36,876 nt of DNA. Origin: Promethearchaeota archaeon (GTDB lineage: Archaea > Asgardarchaeota > Lokiarchaeia > Sigyniarchaeales > SOKP01). A program made the position numbers and the translations under genes. How positions within the stretch are numbered: the first letter of the stretch is position 1; each line of letters begins with the position of its first letter. The stretch covers positions 1-36,876 of the forward strand of contig RDOE01000033.1 of NCBI GenBank assembly GCA_011364975.1. The letters are read 5' to 3'. The notes under the pieces are model-generated. The model did no database searches. It worked only from the letters and a program-made list of their open reading frames with translations, and was not told the DNA's origin. This document shows, in pieces, positions 30,500 through 36,876 of this stretch.

Positions 30500-32467
30500 T
30501 TATTTCTTATTTTTTTGAATATTCCTTCGAGTAAAAATTATTAATAGCCCAATTACATGTACCGAAAAGACCAAAATCATCCATAAATCATAACCGGGTA
30601 TCCCATCAGGGATCGACTTCAAATATAGATCCAATGAAAGATCATTAGGATCATCTAATTGAACTAATACATAATTATCGTATAATAAACTCACTTTGTA
30701 AGGAGTTTCAGTTAATTCAAGGTTAATAGTAGTAGTACCATCTATCCATATTTCCTCATAGTAGATTTCATTTCCATTATTATTATATATAGCTAGCGGG
30801 ACCAATTGTCTATATGTATACTCATTTAAGAGTTCATTATTATCCTCAATTATAATGGTTAGATTATTCGATCCAGAGTCAAATTCGACTTCTCCAAATG
30901 AATATTTTGGTAGGTACGGATTATCAAACCATGGAAAAAAGAACCAATCTAAAGAAGTTCCAATAATATCTTCAAAACATTTTTGTAAATCAGATAAGAT
31001 CGCGTGTTTGAATTCATATTGTATAAAAAATAGTTTTAAACCGTTAATAAAATTTGTATGACCAATAGTTTGCCGTAATTTTTCAAAGATTAAGGGAGTT
31101 TTATAATATCCTATAAATACCCAATCGGTATTTGTAGCTATAAATTCATAAGCAGTTTGATTAATTTTCGAACTCAATCCGGTTATAGCATAGTAAGTTC
31201 TGACTCTGTCAATATAACGAGTTACCATTTGAAAATATTCCCAAGTTCCATGATAATATTCTCCATAATAATCCGTGGACCAAACAACAATTCCCTCATC
31301 TAAGAAGGGTAAATCCACTTCATCATTTCCTACTATATTATACCACCATTGATGACAAGTTTCATGTGCAATTATTTTTTCTAAGATCCTACGGTTGATG
31401 GATAATGGATATGAATAAGTATCAACTGCTTCGGTTGCATAGATTTGACAAGGATATTCCATTCCCCCAAAAATAGTATATTCTTCTACGATATTTAGTG
31501 TGGGATAGGGATAAGTACCAAAAGTGCTGTTATAAAGGAGTAAGGCGTTTTCTGCATTATCTATCGCATAAGTTGCCCATAACTCATCGGATTTTGGCAA
31601 AAAGAAGGTAGAAAGGTTTACACCATTAACAAGCTTTGATTCTACTTGAAAGTAACGTGAAGCGGAAAACGTAACCTCTCTAACAGGATAAACTGGATTA
31701 AAGTGATGAAGTAGAGTGGAACCTTTACTTACTTTTTCTTGTAATTGACCCGTTGCTGCAATGATCATCTCTTTAGGAGCTTCTATAAAGAGATTATAAT
31801 ATGCCATATCAAAATAGAACGGATCTCCAACATCTAAATAGGGGTCTACATTCCAACCATCTTCCTGATCATAAACACAGGGAATGGGATAAAATCCTGT
31901 AAATTTGAAGATTTTAGTTTGATTAGAATCATACCCAAAAACATTTGCTCGATCATATGGTCCATCGGGAAGAGTTGCGGTAAATTGAATCACGAAACTT
32001 GCTCGTTCCTTTTCTTTTAGTTCTTTAGTGAGATTAACCCACATTAGTTGTTGGTTTGGATACACATTATAAGAAAGAATTTGACTATGATTTTCTTGAT
32101 CAAACACATTCTCAATTTCGATAGTTCCTTGTTTAGTTTCATACATCATTCCTGATAAATAAAGGTGAAAGGGAATTCGCGTAAAATTTTTTGGATCATT
32201 ATTATAAAAATCTACAGATAAATTTCCTTGGACTGAGGCCACTCCCTCATTGAAAATTACTGATAAATTATAAGAGGAGAAATTACTATCTGGTTGAGCT
32301 AACTTGAGCATTTTTTGTTGTTCCGCAAAAGTTTCTTCTTCCGAAATAATTCTTGGTTCATAGGTAGGATAAAGTGCATTTTGGGACGAAATAAGTGCGA
32401 ATTCAAGCATGAAAAAGAGAGAGAAGATTAAAATCTTATACAATTTAGAAGTTCGCATATTAATCAT
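30500..32467 (-). CDS. M1-family metallopeptidase, secreted and membrane-tethered
   Basis: 655 residues. After a basic start, residues 10-28 are a hydrophobic signal segment. The zinc motif HETCH at 368-372 is followed after 18 residues by Glu391 in LPFLDEG, the exact M1 spacing HExxH-X18-E. The substrate-binding loop is GGMEYP (334-339) where M1 enzymes have GxMEN. An N-terminal beta-rich domain (about 60-280) is as in other M1 enzymes. The long C-terminal helical domain is shortened, and a hydrophobic helix (about 627-645) followed by TRRNIQKNKK anchors the protein. With many sequons it should be an external aminopeptidase. The missing Asn of GAMEN may alter substrate choice. It stands alone on the minus strand, and its 3' end lies 31 bases from the tRNA. 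Confidence 0.93.
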   Translation of the reverse strand: MINMRTSKLYKILIFSLFFMLEFALISSQNALYPTYEPRIISEEETFAEQQKMLKLAQPDSNFSSYNLSVIFNEGVASVQGNLSVDFYNNDPKNFTRIPFHLYLSGMMYETKQGTIEIENVFDQENHSQILSYNVYPNQQLMWVNLTKELKEKERASFVIQFTATLPDGPYDRANVFGYDSNQTKIFKFTGFYPIPCVYDQEDGWNVDPYLDVGDPFYFDMAYYNLFIEAPKEMIIAATGQLQEKVSKGSTLLHHFNPVYPVREVTFSASRYFQVESKLVNGVNLSTFFLPKSDELWATYAIDNAENALLLYNSTFGTYPYPTLNIVEEYTIFGGMEYPCQIYATEAVDTYSYPLSINRRILEKIIAHETCHQWWYNIVGNDEVDLPFLDEGIVVWSTDYYGEYYHGTWEYFQMVTRYIDRVRTYYAITGLSSKINQTAYEFIATNTDWVFIGYYKTPLIFEKLRQTIGHTNFINGLKLFFIQYEFKHAILSDLQKCFEDIIGTSLDWFFFPWFDNPYLPKYSFGEVEFDSGSNNLTIIIEDNNELLNEYTYRQLVPLAIYNNNGNEIYYEEIWIDGTTTINLELTETPYKVSLLYDNYVLVQLDDPNDLSLDLYLKSIPDGIPGYDLWMILVFSVHVIGLLIIFTRRNIQKNKK

Positions 32468-32595
32468 TGTAATAAATTGTTAGGATACTTAAGGATATGT
32501 AATTAATTAAATCTTTTCTCTTCATATTTTGAAGTTCATAATATTCTTATGGTTATTCTTATTATTGTTATATACAACTAATATATCTGAGATCA

Positions 32596-33513
32596 ATGAA
32601 AAAGAAAAATACTGCTGTAATTGGAGCGGGTTGGTTTGGCAAGGCTCATATTAGAAATTTCTATAATCTTTCTAATCTTGTTGGCGTGTGTGATGAAAAT
32701 AAAGTAAAATTAAAAGAGGTAACTGATATCTATAGTGAAACAAATCCTTATACCAACGTTGACGATTTAATAAAGAATGAAAGCATTGATGCTGTGAGTA
32801 TAGTAACACCTCCAAAAGAGATACCTAAATTAGCCAGAAAATTTGCTGATAAAGGGATAGACGTACTTATGGAAAAACCAATGGCTCTAAATTTAGAAGA
32901 TTTAAGCTTTTTCAAGAAGTATGACAATGTCCGTATAATGCCAGGATTTATAGAATTATATAATCCTGTATTTGAGAATTTGTTACAAAAATTACCAGAA
33001 ATAGGAGAGATAATTTCGATTGCATCAAAGCGTATTGGTCTGTACCCTAAGAGAGATTGGGATATGGGAGTTATACTTGATTTGTCTATTCATGATATCT
33101 ACTTGCAAGAACGGATAATGGGAAAAAATAAGATCAAAAATTCGTTTGGTGTAAAAAAGTGTTTTAAGGATAGCAAACATGCTGATGCTGCATTTATCAT
33201 TTTAGATTTTGGTACTGCAATAGGACAGATTGAATCAAATTGGCTAACTCCTTCAAAATCTAGAATATTATATGTCAATGGCGAATTAGGGGGAATTTCT
33301 GCTGATTTTATAACTCAACAAATTAATATTCGAACAGGAATTGATCTTCAAGGAGAATGGCCTATTACAAAAGATGTTACATTTAATCCCCTAAGACAAG
33401 ATGAACCATTAAAAAGAGAAATCGTTAATTTCCTCTATGATAAAGAATCTATAGTTACTTTAGATGATGGAATACGAGCTTTAGATATTGCGTTAAAAAT
33501 CGTAAATTCTTAA
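32596..33513 (+). CDS. Gfo/Idh/MocA-family oxidoreductase
   Basis: 305 residues, rather short for the family (often 330-370). The Rossmann motif GAGWFG (10-15), 'VSIVTPPKEI' and the EKP motif (93-95 in LMEKPMAL) are present, with a catalytic-type 'LDLSIHDIYLQ' His in the C-terminal beta-sheet domain. Such enzymes oxidise sugars or NDP-sugars with NAD(P), for example UDP-GlcNAc at C3. The substrate is not evident. It is followed 35 bases later by the PDCD5-like gene in the same direction. Confidence 0.9.
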   Translation: MKKKNTAVIGAGWFGKAHIRNFYNLSNLVGVCDENKVKLKEVTDIYSETNPYTNVDDLIKNESIDAVSIVTPPKEIPKLARKFADKGIDVLMEKPMALNLEDLSFFKKYDNVRIMPGFIELYNPVFENLLQKLPEIGEIISIASKRIGLYPKRDWDMGVILDLSIHDIYLQERIMGKNKIKNSFGVKKCFKDSKHADAAFIILDFGTAIGQIESNWLTPSKSRILYVNGELGGISADFITQQINIRTGIDLQGEWPITKDVTFNPLRQDEPLKREIVNFLYDKESIVTLDDGIRALDIALKIVNS

Positions 33514-33548
33514 TTTTATAATTCATGTTATAAATTGAGGTTAAAAAT

Positions 33549-33977
33549 ATGGGTGAGAACGGGAAAAGTAATGAGGAACTAGAGTTGGAACGAATTCGAT
33601 TAAAAAAAATGCAAGCTATGATGGAGGCTCAAAAAAAACAACAGAGTGCAAATGATAAAGTAATCTCCTTATCAGAAAAGCTAGACTATGTCCTTAAAGT
33701 TGTTTTACAGCCTGAAGCATATGCTCATCTTGAAAAATTAAAAAAAACAGAACCTAATGTCTATCAATATATTTTTAACGAATTAGTAAGTCAAGATGTA
33801 ATAATGAATATTGATTATCTAATAACCATCATTAACCGTCAACGTGGAGTAGGTAGAAGAATTCCTTTGGATATCATCATATATTTAGAACGTAAAGCGA
33901 AAGGAATAAGAGGTAAAATCCAAGTGAAAAAAGGGGACGGCGAAATGATGGATTTAGGTTCATATTTAACAAAATAG
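33549..33977 (+). CDS. PDCD5-like DNA-binding protein
   Basis: 142 residues. The N-terminal charged helix 'ELELERIRLKKMQAMMEAQKK' and the core 'VLQPEAYAHLEKLKKTEPNV' followed by a helix and 'IIN' match the archaeal/eukaryotic PDCD5 pattern (helix, then PEA..RL..I...P). The family binds DNA in archaea and takes part in cell-death signalling and chaperonin contact in eukaryotes. The final 40 residues ('RRIPLDIIIYLERKAKG...') are longer than in typical archaeal members. GAGG lies about eight bases before the ATG, a useful reference for Shine-Dalgarno spacing in this genome. Confidence 0.72.
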   Translation: MGENGKSNEELELERIRLKKMQAMMEAQKKQQSANDKVISLSEKLDYVLKVVLQPEAYAHLEKLKKTEPNVYQYIFNELVSQDVIMNIDYLITIINRQRGVGRRIPLDIIIYLERKAKGIRGKIQVKKGDGEMMDLGSYLTK

Positions 33978-34003
33978 CTGACTTAAAAGATAATAATTTA
34001 TAT

Positions 34004-34558
34004 CTACTGTTCTCTTGCAGAAATAATGGCAATTACCTCCCATTCTCCTGTTTCTAGAGTTTTAGCATCAATATTAGAGAATTGAAATGCAAAGGGTCTA
34101 CCAAATACTTGTTCAATCATCGGTCCGAGAGAACTTACGGCAAAAATTAGTAATCTTTTTAAAATGCCTTCCACTTTTCCTTCAATATTCAATTTTTCCA
34201 TAACCACTTTAATAATTTGAATTTCGCCTAAGTTGTATAGATAATGATATTCTAACTTAAAATCAACAGGTGTAGGAGCTTCAGGATTTAGTAACTTCAA
34301 ATCTCTCTTCCGAAAAGGAAATATTGTGTTAAGATAAAAAGTGAATATCTCCTTATAATGATCTCGTAATAGATAGGAAATTCTAGAGCCTTCTTTATAC
34401 TTCGGCCAATAACTCTGCATCATTTCTAGCAATCGGGGATAATTTTTGTACTTGTTTTCACTTTCTTTTTGTAGATAATTTAATAATTGGTTCTTTAACG
34501 GCTTGAATTCATTGTCTTTTGCTACTCTTTCTGCGAAGTTTCTAAATCGTTGGCTCAT
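34004..34558 (-). CDS. Protein of unknown function (184 aa)
   Basis: No family recognised. The first 75 residues are helical and charged ('NFAERVAKDNEF', 'NYLQKESENKYKNYPRLLEM'), and the middle holds 'FPFRKRDLKLL'. The C-terminal half alternates strands and an amphipathic helix ('VEGILKRLLIFAVSSLG') and ends in a clear beta strand 'EWEVIAIISA'. No signal peptide, membrane segment or metal motif. It is convergent with the PDCD5-like gene (26 bases apart) and diverges from the HDAC-like gene. Confidence 0.6.
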   Translation of the reverse strand: MSQRFRNFAERVAKDNEFKPLKNQLLNYLQKESENKYKNYPRLLEMMQSYWPKYKEGSRISYLLRDHYKEIFTFYLNTIFPFRKRDLKLLNPEAPTPVDFKLEYHYLYNLGEIQIIKVVMEKLNIEGKVEGILKRLLIFAVSSLGPMIEQVFGRPFAFQFSNIDAKTLETGEWEVIAIISAREQ

Positions 34559-34757
34559 CTTTTATTGTGGAGGAATAATTTACTAAGAACTATACTTAAA
34601 TATCTATATTTTTTTATATGATACTCCGATAATATAATTCTTTGGTTTTTTTTCAAGGTTCTATAGTTTAAATGAAGAATCTAGAAATTTTCGTGAATTT
34701 AAACTTATGAAACATCTTTCGAAAAAATAAATAGGTAATTTAATACTAATAAGTATA

Positions 34758-35966
34758 ATGATTGACAAAGTATCGCTCCTTTATACTGATAAATATCAAA
34801 CCTACAACTTTGGAGCGCAGCACCCTTTACGTCCACTTCGTCTGAAATTGACGTATAGCCTCATGGAAAAATTAAATCTCTTTAAGAATGAGCGGTTAAC
34901 GATAAAAGAGCCGATCATGGCCACACAAGAGCAGATAGAGCGGGTTCACAGTTCGGATTATGTATCTGTTGTGAAGAGGTTGAGCATTAATCCAGAAGAT
35001 CGGATAGTTAAACCTTATGTCTATGGATTAGGCCCGGGAGATAATCCTATTTTCCCAGGTATGTATGAAGCTTCTGCATTAGTATGTGGTGCTAGTATTC
35101 TAGCTGCGGATTTAGTTTGGAATGATGATGAAATGATGGTAGCATTTAATCCAGCTGGCGGACTTCATCATGCACAAAAAAATAAAGCATCCGGTTTTTG
35201 CATATTCAATGATATTGCTGTTGCAATACATCACCTTAAACATATAAAAAAGGATATTCGAATAGCCTATTTAGATATTGATTGTCATCATGGAGATGGA
35301 GTACAATGGCTTTTTTATGATGATCCAAATGTGCTAAAAGTATCTTTCCATGAAAGTGGTAAGTTCTTATTTCCAGGTAGTGGAAATACCAATGAAATTG
35401 GTGAAGGGAGGGGGAAGGGATTTTCAATAAATTTTCCACTACTTCCCGGTACGAGTAATAGAATGTTTGTTAAATTATTTCGATACTGTGTTCCAAGAAT
35501 CTTGGAAGCCTACTCTCCAGATTTATTATTTACTCAGTTAGGAGTTGATATGCATTTTAATGATCCGCTTACTCAAATGGGGCTTTCGATTGCAGCATAT
35601 AAAGATATTGCCCAAACTCTTTATACTTGTAATCATGATTATTGTAATAATAAATGGGTTGCAGTCGGAGGTGGAGGATATCTAATGACAGTTGTACCAC
35701 GTGCTTGGAGTATTTTCTTAGCAAGAATGTTAGATATTAATTTACCCAATGAATTACCCGAGGAATGGATACAAGAAGTTAAAAAGGAAGTTCCCTACGA
35801 AGAAACACCTTATCAATTGTGGGATCGGGATGATAGATCAGAAGTTCAATTACTTTCTCATCCTGAAATTGCGAAAAAAATGATTGATTATAATAATGAT
35901 TTAAAAAAGTTATGTGATGAGAAATATGTACCCAATATTTTAAACGGTTTTAAGTTAACCTCATAA
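34758..35966 (+). CDS. Histone deacetylase-family enzyme (AcuC-like)
   Basis: 402 residues with an intact HDAC active site: His137-His138 in GGLHHA, the DIDCHHGDG run with zinc ligands Asp175 and His177, the third zinc ligand Asp264 in QLGVDMH, and Tyr308 in GGGGY. 'HPLRPLRLKLTYSL' at 22-35 and 'FCIFNDIAVAI' at 148-158 are also family signatures. Class I HDACs and the bacterial/archaeal AcuC and polyamine deacetylases share this layout. The true substrate (protein lysine, acetylpolyamine or other) cannot be told. The ATG at 34758 follows a run of AT-rich promoter-like sequence. The gene converges on the following unknown gene with six bases between stops. Confidence 0.93.
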   Translation: MIDKVSLLYTDKYQTYNFGAQHPLRPLRLKLTYSLMEKLNLFKNERLTIKEPIMATQEQIERVHSSDYVSVVKRLSINPEDRIVKPYVYGLGPGDNPIFPGMYEASALVCGASILAADLVWNDDEMMVAFNPAGGLHHAQKNKASGFCIFNDIAVAIHHLKHIKKDIRIAYLDIDCHHGDGVQWLFYDDPNVLKVSFHESGKFLFPGSGNTNEIGEGRGKGFSINFPLLPGTSNRMFVKLFRYCVPRILEAYSPDLLFTQLGVDMHFNDPLTQMGLSIAAYKDIAQTLYTCNHDYCNNKWVAVGGGGYLMTVVPRAWSIFLARMLDINLPNELPEEWIQEVKKEVPYEETPYQLWDRDDRSEVQLLSHPEIAKKMIDYNNDLKKLCDEKYVPNILNGFKLTS

Positions 35967-35972
35967 AAAAAG

Positions 35973-36695
35973 TTACATTGGAACCAAACTATTTTTTTTT
36001 AGAATCCAGTTGTCAATCAAGAATAGTTGATCATTGCTTTCGTTTGATCTATAATCTGAATGGATCCCTGATTTTGGGATCCAAACTTGCTGGTTATTGT
36101 TGAATTTTATTAATAAAGCTTTATCAGTTTCACCTTCTATATTTCCAGTTATCTCAGATTGAATGTTATCTATATATTCAATCGATTCTTTTACAAATGG
36201 AATCGAATTAGATTGAGCGTTATTAACTTTTTTCTTTAATGGTTTTACTTTGTTAGAGTTCGTATAATTATCCGATTTATTAAGTGTTGTAGCGTACACA
36301 ATTTTTTCTTCTAATACATGTTCTAAAATGCGCCTAAATATTTCTGATTGCGCAAAATTCAGCATTTTAGAGTATTTATCTACATATAATTTGAGCTTTT
36401 TTTTTGTCTGATCTTCCCATTGAAACGAAATTTGAGTCTTTACATCATTGAAGCTATGAAAACTTGACCACGATTCTAAATTACGGTTGAGTACTTCTAA
36501 TATCATCACGATTTCATCTAAACTTAATTTAATCGTCTTTCCCTCTCCTTGGGATGGTTTTTCCCAATTTCCATCATTTTTTTTTTGAATACATTTCAAG
36601 AAAATAAATGGCTCTGTTCTGGAGGAACTTTGGAGAGTAAGCCCTGTTGATTTGCCAAAAAAACTCTGTGAATGCTTATCGACCATATTCTTCAT
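35973..36695 (-). CDS. Two-domain protein of unknown function, possibly nucleic-acid binding
   Basis: 240 residues. Domain 1 (about 14-138) contains 'NWEKPSQGEGKTIKLSLDEI' at 43-62, then a helix, an aromatic-rich strand pair 'TQISFQWED' and 'YSKMLNFAQSEIFRRILEHV', an arrangement that recalls small ssDNA-binding folds. A basic linker follows (KPLKKK, 141-146). Domain 2 (about 175-240) has 'ETDKALLIKF' and 'VWIPKSG' and ends in 'WILKKN', a compact beta domain. Similar 'W(I/V)PKS' modules accompany DNA-processing proteins, but that comparison is from memory and unverified. No membrane segment. Confidence 0.6.
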   Translation of the reverse strand: MKNMVDKHSQSFFGKSTGLTLQSSSRTEPFIFLKCIQKKNDGNWEKPSQGEGKTIKLSLDEIVMILEVLNRNLESWSSFHSFNDVKTQISFQWEDQTKKKLKLYVDKYSKMLNFAQSEIFRRILEHVLEEKIVYATTLNKSDNYTNSNKVKPLKKKVNNAQSNSIPFVKESIEYIDNIQSEITGNIEGETDKALLIKFNNNQQVWIPKSGIHSDYRSNESNDQLFLIDNWILKKNSLVPM

Positions 36696-36876
36696 ATTTT
36701 AAAAAGATTGATTGAGTTTTAAATCGATACTGTTTGTCAGATTTATAATATTCTAATTTTAACTAAAAAAAAATTGCGTCTAAAATTCAAAAATCTAAGC
36801 AACTCCCTCCTTATATTAAACTAATTTGTCTATATTACCCAAGCTATCAAATTTGAATACGGATCACCTCATGACT
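36696..36876. other. Window end, no gene recognised
   Basis: 181 AT-rich bases upstream of the last gene. A Shine-Dalgarno-like GAGGTGATC occurs on the minus strand near 36862-36870, but no open frame follows it. Confidence 0.4.

Noticed and set aside
36861..36871. GGATCACCTCA, like the 3' end of 16S rRNA
   Set aside because: The match is only 11 bases and the DNA before it is AT-rich and unlike rRNA. It also reads as a Shine-Dalgarno on the minus strand, but no frame follows.

Overview
The window reads as chromosomal DNA from an Asgard archaeon, most likely Lokiarchaeia-like. It is AT-rich, has archaeal TATA-type promoters and oligo-T terminators, and carries a tRNA with introns. It also has the eukaryote-like gene set typical of that group: two Ras/Rab-type small GTPases (one fused to a longin-like domain), a Roadblock-like protein, a eukaryote-type ubiquitin E1, an E2, a histone-deacetylase fold enzyme and a PDCD5-like protein. 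The taxonomic call is inference from gene content. No rRNA, CRISPR array, insertion sequence or prophage was seen.

Layout. 1-3658: two extended-SDR sugar-nucleotide epimerases (the first cut by the window edge) and a large polytopic membrane protein resembling GT-C glycosyltransferases, probably a surface-glycosylation locus. 3651-11711: a UPF0280 protein, a Roadblock-like protein followed by a longin-GTPase-coiled-coil fusion, an aspartokinase, a Rab-like GTPase and a RACo-like [2Fe-2S]/ASKHA activase. 11909-18958: a 2349-residue protein of 20 regularly spaced TPR-like units with charged coils between them. 18971-24966: a membrane-anchored subtilase, the E1, a GNAT enzyme, a HAD phosphatase, a VOC protein and the E2. 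25456-29919: glutamate dehydrogenase, a convergent response regulator fused to an Lrp/AsnC regulator, a histidine kinase with its own CheY-like partner, and a small zinc-ribbon protein. 30319-36695: a tRNA-Tyr with two introns, a membrane-tethered M1 peptidase, a Gfo/Idh/MocA oxidoreductase, PDCD5-like and HDAC-like proteins, and two unknowns.

The strongest signals for a second look are: (1) the tRNA-Tyr gene, with an anticodon-loop intron and a second 29-nt intron in the T-loop that has a textbook bulge-helix-bulge; (2) at least two genes (longin-GTPase and glutamate dehydrogenase) whose conserved N-termini can only be reached from an AUU or AUA start behind a good Shine-Dalgarno; (3) the giant repeat protein, in which a block of six units (about 2.08 kb) is duplicated in tandem; (4) a REC-Lrp/AsnC fusion convergent with glutamate dehydrogenase; (5) a ubiquitin E1 and E2 about 2.3 kb apart, the E2 having an extra loop where UBE2G/UBE2R have theirs.

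All calls come from reading the sequence; no database search was run.
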